Below are positions 45,793 through 55,901 of a DNA stretch of 64,000 bases, in pieces (the stretch's first letter is position 1; every line of letters begins with the position of its first letter). The translations under genes were made by a program, and so were the position numbers. The DNA comes from Bacteroidales bacterium (lineage in GTDB: Bacteria > Bacteroidota > Bacteroidia > Bacteroidales > UBA12077): the NCBI GenBank assembly GCA_028282785.1, contig JANQHE010000003.1:41165-105164 (forward strand), written 5' to 3'. Below the pieces are notes generated by a model. The model was not told the DNA's origin and did not search any database. It saw nothing but the letters and a program-made list of their open reading frames with translations.

Positions 45793-46860
45793 TTACAACA
45801 ACGGAACTTTTACAACAAAATTGTAATCATCGCTTTCAACCAATACCTTCTTATTATCTAACAGTTCATACCTTTTCAGCAAGTTTATCAATCCGGTTTT
45901 TGTAGAATATGATGATTCCTTCAGGTTAATTTTATTCTTTATTATTACATAATTATCTTCAGTTACTATTTCAATTAGTAATGGGTCTTCTTTGCTAACT
46001 ACATTATGTTTAATTGCATTCTCCACCAGTAATTGTAATGTTAATGGAGCAATATCCTTTTCCGAATATTCCTTATCGATCATATACTGAACATCCAATC
46101 CCTCACCAAGCCTTTCTTTATGAAGAGAGACATATTTATCGATAAATTGTAGCTCATCCTTTAAAGTAACAAGCATTGAATCTTTGCTTTTTAATACATA
46201 ACGATATACATCAGTAAAGTTTTGAGTAAAACTTATTGCTGTATCCTTATCAAACATTATAAGTGATTTTAATGCACTTAAATTATTAAACAAAAAATGT
46301 GGATTTATCTGGTCCTGCAACATGGTATAATCCATTTTTAACTTTTCCTGTTTCATCTCATCTATTCTTTTTTGTGCATAAACCCATTTATCCATAAAAC
46401 GAAGTAATACCAATCCTACTGAAAACGTATTAACAAAAATTAACCCCATTGCAACCGCCGGTGAAAATGCCATTCGCCCAACCTCCTTGTATTCCGGAAC
46501 TAATAACTGAATTAAGTGATAAATAGCAACAATTAATAATAAACCTACCATGGATTGTATGGCCAACCTTAACTTAATCTTCTTAGGTATTGGCATATAC
46601 CTCTCAAATACGATATCAACAATTATATTTGACTCAGCTAAAAGGTTAAATGTTAAAATTATTAATATATAGTCTTTAATTCCGGGTCTGTCATTAATAA
46701 CTTCCGGTGTCCCTATTAGAAAAACTATAAACTGCATTGCCAAAACACCAACAATACTAACTACAGTAAATCGAAGTATTATAGAATAAAAACTATAACT
46801 TGGTAATTTTGTAATAAAATGACTCCCATTAATTTTATGTTTTTTACAATCTGCTTTCAT
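45793..46860 (-). CDS. LytS-type sensor histidine kinase
   Basis: A 355-aa membrane kinase. About four membrane segments fill residues 25-165. The His_kinase domain has DQINPHFLFNNLSALKSLI with the phospho-His near residue 203, and an HATPase_c domain with LQLLVENAIKHN and TGLINLLKRYELL. It signals to the LytTR regulator downstream and lies 40 bp after the TolC gene, so it may share the efflux transcript. Confidence 0.91.
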   Translation of the reverse strand: MKADCKKHKINGSHFITKLPSYSFYSIILRFTVVSIVGVLAMQFIVFLIGTPEVINDRPGIKDYILIILTFNLLAESNIIVDIVFERYMPIPKKIKLRLAIQSMVGLLLIVAIYHLIQLLVPEYKEVGRMAFSPAVAMGLIFVNTFSVGLVLLRFMDKWVYAQKRIDEMKQEKLKMDYTMLQDQINPHFLFNNLSALKSLIMFDKDTAISFTQNFTDVYRYVLKSKDSMLVTLKDELQFIDKYVSLHKERLGEGLDVQYMIDKEYSEKDIAPLTLQLLVENAIKHNVVSKEDPLLIEIVTEDNYVIIKNKINLKESSYSTKTGLINLLKRYELLDNKKVLVESDDYNFVVKVPLL

Positions 46861-46900
46861 AAATATAATTTTATACTGTGTCCAAGTTATAAAAATTATC

Positions 46901-48271
46901 TTATTCTATTGGCTTTAAACTTCCAGTAACTTTTTTCCAGCTTGTCTGAAGAATTTCAAACTGTGCGAGTGCTTCAATCAACTGAGAATTTGCTGCCTGC
47001 CATTCGGCCTGGGCATTTAAAACATCGGTTGTTGTATTAAGCCCAACCTCGAAACTTGCCTGAGTTTCTTCCAGACTTTCTTGAGATTCCTTAATATTTT
47101 TCTTTGCTAATTGGATAGATTCATATGCCTCTTCAATTTGTATCTTTACTTGTTGTACTTCCAGGCTTATCAATTCATTTGTATTATCCAAATCGGTTTG
47201 AACCTGCATAATCTTTAGTTTAGCAGCATCCTGCTTATGTTTTCCTTCGCCCCAATGAAATAATGGAATTGTAATTTGTCCTGCAATGGAAGGAGAAAAT
47301 GTTGGATCTTCAACTAAATCACTTACATAATAAGAAGAATATCCTGCACTAACACCAACCTGAGGTAAGAAATCCGCCAGGGCAATTTTTCTATCCAGTT
47401 TTGTAATCTCCAATTGCTTTTCTAAAATTGCTAATTCATCACGATTTGATAACGCCAAATTAACCCCGTTGGTCATATTCACTAATTGCGTGTCATAATT
47501 TAACGAATCGACAATCTGAATATCTGTGTTTAAATTCTGACCTAAAACCTGATTTAAATACATTTTTGATATTCTTAGGCCATTTTTTGCTTTAATAAGA
47601 TTTAACTCCGCTTCATTTTTTTGAACAGTTACTTTTAATTTTTCACTTGCAGGAGTTAAACCCAGACTGTACATTTCTGTCATCTGATCTTCAAGCTCTG
47701 TAAGCATCTCGATGTACTTTTCCGCCAGTTTTACATTGGCCGATATAGATGCAATGTTCCAATAGATCCTATCTGTCTGTTCAATAACCTCAGAGTATTT
47801 CAGGTCATAGTTATGTTTATAAATTTCTACTCCGGCATCGGCTTGTTTATTGACATAAATAATTTTACCTCCGGTATAAACAGGTTGGGTTACAGTAACT
47901 GATCCGTATAATATTGAAAGGTTATCCAGTTCCACACTCATTCCGGGATACCAAACATCGCTTACTCCAGTATATTCACCATTAAGAGCTGCTTCTTCAC
48001 TTGCCGCTGTTGGTAAAAAACCACCCGGGATAGAAAAACCGTCAACATCAGGTAAAAACATTCCATTTGCACTTGCACTTAAATTTGGTAAATAAGCAGT
48101 ACGTGCAGTTTTTTGATTAGCAACCGCTTCTTGTTTTTGATAATCAGCCTTTTTAAGTTCTTTATTATATTCAACGGCCTGCTTTCTGCAATCCTCCAGA
48201 GTCATAACTTTTTGAGCTGAAAGTTGAATGCCAATAGTTAAAATGTATATTATAATAAATAATTTCTTCAT
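46901..48271 (-). CDS. TolC family outer-membrane efflux protein
   Basis: A 456-aa protein with a signal peptide (cleaved near QLSAQKV). Two repeated coiled-coil halves are visible, MTLEDCRKQAVEYNKELKKA at the start and the ETQASFEVGLNTTTDVLNAQ motif near the end. It forms the outer-membrane duct of the RND pump encoded 54 bp upstream. Confidence 0.93.
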   Translation of the reverse strand: MKKLFIIIYILTIGIQLSAQKVMTLEDCRKQAVEYNKELKKADYQKQEAVANQKTARTAYLPNLSASANGMFLPDVDGFSIPGGFLPTAASEEAALNGEYTGVSDVWYPGMSVELDNLSILYGSVTVTQPVYTGGKIIYVNKQADAGVEIYKHNYDLKYSEVIEQTDRIYWNIASISANVKLAEKYIEMLTELEDQMTEMYSLGLTPASEKLKVTVQKNEAELNLIKAKNGLRISKMYLNQVLGQNLNTDIQIVDSLNYDTQLVNMTNGVNLALSNRDELAILEKQLEITKLDRKIALADFLPQVGVSAGYSSYYVSDLVEDPTFSPSIAGQITIPLFHWGEGKHKQDAAKLKIMQVQTDLDNTNELISLEVQQVKIQIEEAYESIQLAKKNIKESQESLEETQASFEVGLNTTTDVLNAQAEWQAANSQLIEALAQFEILQTSWKKVTGSLKPIE

Positions 48272-48325
48272 GATTCCATTCTTTAAATCCAGGCTGGTAG
48301 ATTCAGCCCGGATAATTATCGTTTC

Positions 48326-51300
48326 CTATTTTCTCTTTAATTCTTTAGTTTTTAAAATCGGTGAAATATCAACTTTAATAATGGTTGCATATAATACGGG
48401 CACCACTAATAATGTTATAATCGTTCCGAATAACAGTCCAAATATGATTGTAATAGCCATGGATTGGAACATTACATCAAAAAGTAAAGGAACCATACCA
48501 AGAATAGTTGTTGCAGAAGCCATAACAACAGGTCTTAACCTCGATATAGCAGCCATTGTAATTGATTTAAGTTGTGTTCTTCCTTGTCTCAGGTTGATGT
48601 TGATCTCATCCAGCAGAACAATGGAATTTTTAATCATCATACCAATCAATCCAAGTGCGCCTATAATTCCTATGAAGTTAAAAGTAGCCCCGGTTGACAC
48701 AAAACCAACTACGATACCAATAAATGCGAATGGGAAAATCAAGAAAATCACCAGCGATTGTTTCAAGTTATTGAATAATGCTATTACAATAACTAACATT
48801 AACCCTAATGCCAATGGTAAAAATTTAAACAGGTTCGCTTGAGATTCAGCGCTTGATTCACCGCTACCTTTCCATTCCATGGTATAACCGTCAGGTATTT
48901 CAATTGCATTTATAGCTGGTTTTAACTTTTCTTCCACTTCTACGGTTAAATATCCTTGTTTTGGATCGCATTGAGCTTTAATAGCTCTTTGTCCATTGTA
49001 TCGATAAATTTCATCGTTTTCCCATTTTAACTCCACATCTTCGATTACCTGCCCCAACGGAATACTTGCCTGACTGTAAGTACCCCATACCGGAATACTG
49101 GTCAATTTTTCCACATTATTACCCAAAGGCTCATCCAATTTAAGTTGAACCGGCAGAGTAGAGTTACCTTCCATCATTACACCAACTGTTAAACCTTCGG
49201 TGCTTACAGCTAAAGCATTAGCCATATCGCTTCTTGAAATTCCAACTTTTCTTGCCTGTTCAACCGAGTATTCGGGATTAAGAACTTTAACCTGGTTTTT
49301 CCAGTTATCAGTTACAGAAGTTGCCGTTGCTTCATTATGCATGATAGTTTTTGCCTGATCTGCTAATTTTCTTAAAACTGCCGGGTCCGGACCGGAGAAT
49401 TGCACTTCTATTTCATAATCAGTAAATATCGGACCGTAAATTCTTTTTCTTGCTTCGGCCTGCGGATAGTTTTCTTCAATGTATTTAAGTATTTTCTCTC
49501 CTGCAACGATGGTTGTTTCATAGTCTTTTGTATCAACAATAAGTTCTCCATATGAATTGTCCGATGTTGCCATTGGGCGTATCAAAGTGTAACGCGCAGG
49601 AGTTCGCCCTGAGGCAGCTGTTACCTGATCAACTTCATCCCATTTTATTATTTCTTTACTGATATCAGTTATATCCTTTTCAACGGCACTTAAATCGGAA
49701 CCTTTTGGAAGTTTGTACTCAATGATGAACTGGTTGTAATCCAGCAATGGCATAAACTCGAATTTTACAAATCTGAAACTATAAAGAGAAACAATCAGGA
49801 CAATCAAACTTAAAATTGAAAAAACTAATTTATGTGATAATGAATAATGTACCAGATTTTTAAACTTATGATAAAAAGCATTATTAAAAGGATCTTTCTT
49901 TTCGGCTTTATTTCCATTTGTTTCTTTTCTATAAAATCCGGCAGCCATAAATGGCGTTTGAACCATAGCAAAAATCCAACTTAAGAATAGTGAAATTGCC
50001 AATACTGTGAATAGCGAACTCATATATTCTCCGGCAGCATCGGGTGACATGTATAAAGGGAAAAAAGCAAGAATTGCAATAATGGTTGCACCAAGTAATG
50101 GTACCGCTGTTTTTTTTGCCGAGGCCGTAAATGCCTTTTTTCGATCCATTCCGCGTTTCAGATCTATTAAAATACCATCGGCAACTACAATGGAATTATC
50201 TACCAACATACCCATGGCAACAATAATCGCAGATAATGATACTCTTTGCAGATCAAGGCCAATTACCAACATGACAATAAAAGTTCCCAGAATGGTAAAA
50301 ACCAATCCACTGGCAATTAAGAAACCGGATCTCACTCCCATTGCGATCAGAAGAATTACAATGACGATAACCACCGATTGAATCAGGTTTGAAATAAACC
50401 CGTTAATTGATTTTTGAACTCTATCGGGTTGCGAATAAACACTATGTATTTCGATACCGGCAGGCACCCTGGTTTCAAGCTCTTTAACTTTTTCATCAAT
50501 TAATCCGCCAACCGTTATAACATTTACTCTGCTTTCTGTTGACATTGCCATGCTTATCGCCCGTTCGCCATTAAAAGTTAATGCTTCTCTTTTTGGTTCA
50601 TAAAATGAGCGGTTAACCTCAGCAATATCACCCAGCCTAAAACTACCTCCGCCCGGTACCTGTACCAAAACATCCTCAATTTCTTCTGTCGTAGAGAATT
50701 TATTTCCTACGCTTAATCTGATCCTTTCGGAACCTGAAACAATACTTCCCGGATCTACAACACTTCCCTGGTCGTTCATAGCCTGAACGATCATCATAGG
50801 ATTTATACTTAAACTTGCCAATTTTTCCGAAGAGAATTCGATATCAACAGCTTCTGTTTGTGTTCCAAATAATTCAATTCTTTTAATACCTTCAACTTCT
50901 AAAAATTCTCTTCTTAAAAAATCTACATAATCATAAAAATCATCATATTCGTAACCTTCGCCGGTAACAGCCACAAATATTCCGTAAACATCACCAAAAT
51001 CATCATTTACAATTGGATCGTAAGCTCCTTGTGGTAAACTTGATTTTGCAGCTGCAACTTTTCTCCTTAAATGATCCCATAACTGAGGCATTTCAGATGT
51101 TGTAACATTTGTTTCTATATTTACGGTAATCTCCGAATATCCGGGTAAAGAACGTGAAGTAATATTATCGATATTCTCAAGCTTTTGAATGGCTTTTTCC
51201 AACACTTCGGTTACTTCCAGTTCAACCTCATGTGCATCAGCACCGGGATATAAAGTGACAATTACAGCTGATTTGATAGGAATTTCCGCATCTTCCAGTT

Positions 51301-51394
51301 TTCCAATGTTAAAATAGGCAAATATTCCCCCGATTAAAACACCTACCAGTAAAGTATTCAGTAATGCCTTTTGATTTAATAATCTTTCCAACAT
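48326..51394 (-). CDS. RND efflux pump, inner-membrane subunit
   Basis: A 1022-aa AcrB/HAE1-like transporter with twelve membrane helices in the 1+5+1+5 pattern and two large periplasmic loops. The TM4 proton-relay region reads VAMGMLVDNSIVVADG, with one Asp where AcrB has two, as in many HAE1 members. The start is MLERLLNQKALLNTLLV and the ATG overlaps the adaptor stop by one base (TAATG). Substrate cannot be told. Confidence 0.93.
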   Translation of the reverse strand: MLERLLNQKALLNTLLVGVLIGGIFAYFNIGKLEDAEIPIKSAVIVTLYPGADAHEVELEVTEVLEKAIQKLENIDNITSRSLPGYSEITVNIETNVTTSEMPQLWDHLRRKVAAAKSSLPQGAYDPIVNDDFGDVYGIFVAVTGEGYEYDDFYDYVDFLRREFLEVEGIKRIELFGTQTEAVDIEFSSEKLASLSINPMMIVQAMNDQGSVVDPGSIVSGSERIRLSVGNKFSTTEEIEDVLVQVPGGGSFRLGDIAEVNRSFYEPKREALTFNGERAISMAMSTESRVNVITVGGLIDEKVKELETRVPAGIEIHSVYSQPDRVQKSINGFISNLIQSVVIVIVILLIAMGVRSGFLIASGLVFTILGTFIVMLVIGLDLQRVSLSAIIVAMGMLVDNSIVVADGILIDLKRGMDRKKAFTASAKKTAVPLLGATIIAILAFFPLYMSPDAAGEYMSSLFTVLAISLFLSWIFAMVQTPFMAAGFYRKETNGNKAEKKDPFNNAFYHKFKNLVHYSLSHKLVFSILSLIVLIVSLYSFRFVKFEFMPLLDYNQFIIEYKLPKGSDLSAVEKDITDISKEIIKWDEVDQVTAASGRTPARYTLIRPMATSDNSYGELIVDTKDYETTIVAGEKILKYIEENYPQAEARKRIYGPIFTDYEIEVQFSGPDPAVLRKLADQAKTIMHNEATATSVTDNWKNQVKVLNPEYSVEQARKVGISRSDMANALAVSTEGLTVGVMMEGNSTLPVQLKLDEPLGNNVEKLTSIPVWGTYSQASIPLGQVIEDVELKWENDEIYRYNGQRAIKAQCDPKQGYLTVEVEEKLKPAINAIEIPDGYTMEWKGSGESSAESQANLFKFLPLALGLMLVIVIALFNNLKQSLVIFLIFPFAFIGIVVGFVSTGATFNFIGIIGALGLIGMMIKNSIVLLDEININLRQGRTQLKSITMAAISRLRPVVMASATTILGMVPLLFDVMFQSMAITIIFGLLFGTIITLLVVPVLYATIIKVDISPILKTKELKRK

Positions 51395-52464
51395 TATAAT
51401 AATCCTCCTACATTTGTTGATGATGCATGTTCGATTGGTTTAACTTTTTGTCCATCCGTTAATGAATGAACTCCGGCTGTAACAACAAGATCACCATTCT
51501 GCAATCCGTTAATTACCTGTAATTGACCTTCCGGTTGTATACTGGCAATGGTAACTTCCCTCAATTGAATCTGCTGTTTGCTTGAATTATAAACCCATAC
51601 ATATGTTACATTATCTTTCATAAATACTGCATTTGAAGATATTTTGATTGCATCTTTTTCATCATCAAATAATACTTTTACCTCGGCTGTCATCCCCGGA
51701 TAAATACTGTATTTATCTTTGTTATCAAGAACAAATCTTACTTCGTAAAGTCCATCACTACCGGTTTTTTCATTTACACTTTTTAATGCAACCGGAACAT
51801 CATAAACATTTGCATTTTTTACTGACAAGTAACTTTTTTGATTTTGTTTGATATCTAAAACCTGTGTTTCCGGTACACTGATAGTAATCTCCAGTTGAGA
51901 CATATCTATAACAGAAACTATTGGGTGACCTGCTCCAACCGTGTTAAAGTTCTCAACCATTTTTTCATGGATATAACCGGAAATCGGAGCCTTTAACTCA
52001 GTATCATTTAGCTGATTTAATGCATTCTCGTATCCGGCTTTTGCCATTTTATAACCTGATTGAACTTTTTCGTAAGTATTGGCAGGTATCTTTTCTTTTT
52101 CGTAAAGCTCTTTGTATCGTTCATATTCACTCTTAATTTGTTCGTACTGAGCTTTTGCATTATCTAATTGAACCTGGTAATCACGCCTGTCGATTTGGGC
52201 AATAACTTCGCCAGCTCTTACGTAATCGCCTGCATTTACATTTACTTTAACTAACGGACCACCAACCCTGAATGATAACATGGTTAAACTCTTTTCCTTA
52301 ACCTTACCATTAAATGTTAAATAATCAACATTTTGATGATCAGAAACTTGTTCTACCTTAACAAGTTTTGCTACTTCAACCTGATCAGTTGCTATATCTT
52401 TACAAGCAAATGTAAAAACCAAACTGAACATAACCATACTGTACAAAATTCTATTCTTTTTCAT
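51394..52464 (-). CDS. RND periplasmic adaptor (HlyD family)
   Basis: A 356-aa membrane fusion protein, a lipoprotein by its FTFAC lipobox (Cys21). It has the lipoyl halves with GGPLVKVNVNAGDYVRAGEV and LKAPISGYIHEK on either side of a coiled-coil hairpin (about 90-155), then beta-barrel and membrane-proximal domains. First gene of the efflux operon. Confidence 0.93.
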   Translation of the reverse strand: MKKNRILYSMVMFSLVFTFACKDIATDQVEVAKLVKVEQVSDHQNVDYLTFNGKVKEKSLTMLSFRVGGPLVKVNVNAGDYVRAGEVIAQIDRRDYQVQLDNAKAQYEQIKSEYERYKELYEKEKIPANTYEKVQSGYKMAKAGYENALNQLNDTELKAPISGYIHEKMVENFNTVGAGHPIVSVIDMSQLEITISVPETQVLDIKQNQKSYLSVKNANVYDVPVALKSVNEKTGSDGLYEVRFVLDNKDKYSIYPGMTAEVKVLFDDEKDAIKISSNAVFMKDNVTYVWVYNSSKQQIQLREVTIASIQPEGQLQVINGLQNGDLVVTAGVHSLTDGQKVKPIEHASSTNVGGLL

Positions 52465-52581
52465 TTGATAAGATTTTTAAATTATTTTAATACAAATGTA
52501 TTATGCTCGAAGTCCTTATTTTTAAATATGTTCGTGAAATGATATAATCTCTGCATGAAATGAAAATGCTTTTCCCTAAAC

Positions 52582-52604
52582 AAAAAAACCTTCCGTATGG
52601 AAGG
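52582..52604 (-). terminator. Orphan minus-strand terminator
   Basis: CCTTCC-ATAC-GGAAGG (52589-52604) followed by seven T on the minus strand is a clean intrinsic terminator. No gene on that strand ends here; the M3 peptidase already has its own terminator about 170 bp upstream. Confidence 0.6.
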
Positions 52605-52773
52605 CTTCGCTAATTAAAAATACTCGCTACTATGATAGAAACTATACTTCGTTTGTTGATAACCGATATATTCACCAATTATTCTTTTCCAAATATAAAA
52701 AGTAATAATAACGCTCTTTAATAAAAGGACCCTAACTGAATAAATCGATTCGCGAAATGCATTTTTTTATACA
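52605..52773. other. Gene-free stretch between two minus-strand terminators
   Basis: Part of the 359-bp gap between the efflux adaptor and the M3 peptidase. No ORF with a start codon is convincing; a 49-codon open frame on the minus strand ending in SSEYF lacks any ATG. A small RNA ended by the 52589 hairpin is possible. Confidence 0.3.
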
Positions 52774-52801
52774 TAAAAAAACCGCTCTTTGGAGCGGTTT
52801 T
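52774..52801 (-). terminator. Terminator of the M3 peptidase gene
   Basis: A 10-bp stem AAAACCGCTC / GAGCGGTTTT (78-87 with 92-101 after 52700) with a short loop and a seven-T run on the minus strand, 22 bp past the stop. Confidence 0.88.
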
Positions 52802-52823
52802 CAATCTATATATCAAAGAATTA

Positions 52824-54920
52824 TTACTTCTCAATTCCCAAACTCTTTAATAAAGCATCAATCTTAGGCTCACGTCCGCGGAAACCAACATACATTTCCA
52901 TTGCATCCTGAATACCATTTAATGCAAGAACATGATCTCTAAATGCTTTTGCTGTAGCCTGATCAAAAATATCAGTTTCTTTGAAAGCTTCGAATGCATC
53001 GTTATCAAGAACACTTGCCCATGTATAAGAATAGTAACCGGCATCGTATCCACCCATAATATGACGGAAATATGTTGGACGATATCTTGAATAAATTTCA
53101 GGAATTAATCCAATTTCAGCCATATATTCTTTTTCGAAATCCATAACCTCTAAATCAGGATCAACTTCTGTCATCATATGAAATTTCATATCCAATAACG
53201 AAGCAGCTAAAACTTCAGTTAAAGCAAAACCCTGGTTAAAGTTTGCACTCGCTTCCAATTTCTTAATTAACTCATCAGGAATTACTTCGCCGGTTTCGTA
53301 ATGCATAGCATACATTTTAAGAACTTCCGGTTCGAATGCCCAGTGCTCCATAATTTGTGATGGTAACTCAACAAAATCCCATGCAATGTATCCGTTTGGA
53401 TAAGACGATTCGGCAAACATTCCGTCTAATGCATGTCCGAACTCGTGGAACATAGTACTAACTTCATCAGCACTTAATAATGCAGGAGTATCGCCGGTTG
53501 GGCGTGTAAAATTACAAACATTGGTTACTAAAGGTGTAATTTCTTTACCATCTTTTGTAATATAATGATCCTGGAATCCACTGCACCAGGCACCGCCTCT
53601 TTTACTGGCCCTTGGATGCATATCCATAAAGAATACTGCCAGGTGAGATCCGTCAGCTTCTTTTACCTCATAAACCGTAGTTTCCGGATGTGGAACCGGA
53701 ATTCCTTCCAATTGAGTAAATGTAATTCCATATAATTTTTCCGCAACATCAAAAATACCCTGACGTACATTTTCCAACTCAAAATAAGGGCGAACTTCAC
53801 TTTCATCTAAATCGTACTTTTCTTTACGAAGCTTTTCCGTATAATAAAACCAGTCGTGTGGCTCTAATTTAAAGTTACCTCCTTCTTTATTTATCATCGC
53901 CTGTAATGCAGCTCTTTCTTCCTTAACTTTCGGAAGAATACCATCCCATAACTGATTTAATAAGTTGAAAACTCTTTCAGGATTTTGAGCCATCCTGTTT
54001 TCAGTTCTCAATGAAGCATGATTTTCGTATCCTAAAAGTTGAGATCTCTGAACTCTTAAATTAACAATTTTCTTTAAGATCTCTTTATTATCATACTCAT
54101 CATCATGATTTCCCTGGTTAATATATGCAGCATAAATTTCTTTTCTTAATTCTCTGTTATCGGCATATTGTAAGAAAGGAATCATACTTGGTTTATTGAT
54201 GGTAAATACCCAGCCTTCAATACTATCTTTTTCGGCAGTTTCTTTTGCAGCCTGAACCGAAGCTTCAGGTAATCCGGCCAGATCAGCTTCATCAGTAACA
54301 ACCAGTTTAAACTTATTAACCTCAGCAAGAACATTTTGACTAAACTTTAACGTCAATCCTGAAAGTTCCTGGTTAATTTTTTTAAGTTCTTCTTTTTTAT
54401 CTTCCGGTAAAGCTGCTCCGCTACGGATAAAGCTTTTGTAATCATTTTCCAGTAAGAATAATTGTTCTTCGGTTAAATCATACTGATCTTTATTTTCGTA
54501 AACAACTTTTACTCTTTCGAAATATCTTGGATCAAGTCTGATTTCGTCGCTATGAGCGGATAATTTAGGATAAATTTCCTGTGCTAATGCCTGGATTTCA
54601 TCACTGATATTTACGCTGTTAAAAGTACCAAATACAACCGCTACTTTTCCTAAGGCCTCACCTGCATAATAAGATGCTTCGATGGTGTTTTCGTAAGTTG
54701 GTTCTTCCGGATTTGATAAAATAGCTTCCATTTCTGCTTTATGTTGTTTCATAGCTTCTTCGAAAGCAGGAGTAAAATGCTCAATTTCTACTTCTTCGAA
54801 CGGAGGAACCTTGAATGGAGTATCCCATTCAGCCAATAACGGATTGGTTTCTTTTACTTCTGTATTACATGACACTGCTATCATAGTAAAAGCAATAAGA
54901 ATTAATAATAGTTTTTTCAT
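52824..54920 (-). CDS. dcp: M3 family metallopeptidase lipoprotein (peptidyl-dipeptidase type)
   Basis: A 698-aa peptidase of the Dcp/thimet group. A lipoprotein signal (AVSC, Cys18) puts it in the periplasm. The zinc motif is FHEFGHALD, with the third ligand Glu in the following WDFVELPSQIMEHW region. SKRGGAWCSGF and GGYDAGYYSYTWA, typical of the family, are present. It removes C-terminal dipeptides from short peptides. Single gene with its own terminator. Confidence 0.93.
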   Translation of the reverse strand: MKKLLLILIAFTMIAVSCNTEVKETNPLLAEWDTPFKVPPFEEVEIEHFTPAFEEAMKQHKAEMEAILSNPEEPTYENTIEASYYAGEALGKVAVVFGTFNSVNISDEIQALAQEIYPKLSAHSDEIRLDPRYFERVKVVYENKDQYDLTEEQLFLLENDYKSFIRSGAALPEDKKEELKKINQELSGLTLKFSQNVLAEVNKFKLVVTDEADLAGLPEASVQAAKETAEKDSIEGWVFTINKPSMIPFLQYADNRELRKEIYAAYINQGNHDDEYDNKEILKKIVNLRVQRSQLLGYENHASLRTENRMAQNPERVFNLLNQLWDGILPKVKEERAALQAMINKEGGNFKLEPHDWFYYTEKLRKEKYDLDESEVRPYFELENVRQGIFDVAEKLYGITFTQLEGIPVPHPETTVYEVKEADGSHLAVFFMDMHPRASKRGGAWCSGFQDHYITKDGKEITPLVTNVCNFTRPTGDTPALLSADEVSTMFHEFGHALDGMFAESSYPNGYIAWDFVELPSQIMEHWAFEPEVLKMYAMHYETGEVIPDELIKKLEASANFNQGFALTEVLAASLLDMKFHMMTEVDPDLEVMDFEKEYMAEIGLIPEIYSRYRPTYFRHIMGGYDAGYYSYTWASVLDNDAFEAFKETDIFDQATAKAFRDHVLALNGIQDAMEMYVGFRGREPKIDALLKSLGIEK

Positions 54921-55008
54921 TTTATAAATATTTAAGGTTACGAACTTTTAAAGCCATAAAGTTAACAATTTGATACTTTTACACGAATAAAGTTTAAAAA
55001 AAAGAACA

Positions 55009-55041
55009 TAAAAAAAGCCCTGTCGCTTCGGACAGGGCTTT
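55009..55041 (-). terminator. Terminator of the cold-shock gene
   Basis: An 11-bp stem AAAGCCCTGTC / GACAGGGCTTT with a GCTTCG loop (55014-55041) and a seven-T run on the minus strand. Confidence 0.9.
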
Positions 55042-55072
55042 ACTTCATTAATGAGCATTAAATATCTTTAGT

Positions 55073-55264
55073 CTAAGCTAATTTCACATTTACTGCATTC
55101 AAACCTTTTTTACCTTCTTGTAATTCGAAAGTAACTTCGTCATTTTCATTAATTTCGTCGATTAAACCAGAAACGTGAACAAAATATTCTTTTTCTGACT
55201 CCAGGTCTTTAATAAATCCGTAACCTTTAGATTCATTAAAAAATTTTACTTTTCCTTTATTCAT
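55073..55264 (-). CDS. Cold-shock domain protein
   Basis: A 63-aa single cold-shock domain. The RNA-binding motifs are KGYGFI (RNP1) and YFVHVSGL (RNP2), with KVKFFNESKGYGFI at the start. It binds single-stranded RNA. It has its own promoter and terminator and marks the end of the ordinary gene core; the DNA after it changes in character. Confidence 0.95.
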   Translation of the reverse strand: MNKGKVKFFNESKGYGFIKDLESEKEYFVHVSGLIDEINENDEVTFELQEGKKGLNAVNVKLA

Positions 55265-55287
55265 AATTTGGTATTAAAAATTCATTG

Positions 55288-55320
55288 CGAAGATACGCAT
55301 ATAATTTACACTTAAACAAA
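55288..55320 (-). promoter_or_regulatory. Promoter of the cold-shock gene
   Basis: On the minus strand TTTG (55317-55320), a 21-base spacer and TATCTTCG (55288-55295, one mismatch from TAnnTTTG) form a Bacteroidetes-type promoter 24 bp ahead of the ATG. Confidence 0.6.
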
Positions 55321-55901
55321 AAAATGTTAATATTTATGTTAATTATTTAAAAAACAATGGAAATAAGGAATTGTTCACGTTCTATTTTTTATAATTTCAT
55401 GCAAAGAATTATAAGGCAGTATTTGTCTTGATAAACACCCATATTTGGAAATTATCAGGACAATTTGTCCTGGTAAAACAAGGTTACACACAATGCGCCC
55501 TTTTCAGAAAAGGTAAACTGCTTTTCATCTTTTCAGGTTCTTAAATCAAATTTAAATTCTTATCGGGTTGACACTTTTTGCAAGTTGGAAACTACATCTC
55601 GGTCTGACAATGAAAGTATTATTTCAATTCGTAGCAGTTTGATAGTACGTTTTATTTGAGATTGGTTCGGTTGTTATGACAAGTAAAAAAAATAATATTC
55701 CAGTGCGCTTTGCAGCCTGACGGCTGCGTGGTGCTTCTTGCATCCGCACATTTAAACTTTTTGCGGCTGCGCCGCAAAAAGTTTAAATTTTCGTACTACA
55801 ATCCTTTTAGTTTTACTAATCCTTACGTTGAATCTAAAATTTAATTAGTTATGTGGATAATATGTTAGCTTTATATTCTTTATTAATACTTGCTTGTTAG
55901 G
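55321..55901. other. Gene-free boundary region with short palindromes
   Basis: About 580 bp without a credible ORF between the core and the AT-rich right block. It contains a near-palindrome around 55454-55474 (CAGGACA...TGTCCTG), a 6-bp-stem hairpin at 55712-55727 (GCAGCC-TGAC-GGCTGC) and the long palindrome listed separately. Confidence 0.5.
55751..55787. repeat. GC-cored palindromic element, 17-bp perfect stem
   Basis: Arms 55751-55767 and 55771-55787 are exact reverse complements around a TGC loop, with TTTAAAC outside and GCGGC inside. A smaller hairpin lies 24 bp to the left. The GC-rich core stands out in AT-rich DNA. It may be a REP-like repeat or part of a mobile element; only one copy is seen in this window. 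Confidence 0.6.

Noticed and set aside
50007..50381. A 124-aa plus-strand frame inside the RND pump gene
   Set aside because: Antisense shadow of conserved transmembrane segments; no independent support.
52605..52770. A 49-codon open frame on the minus strand
   Set aside because: It has no start codon and no recognisable family; listed only as a possible RNA interval.
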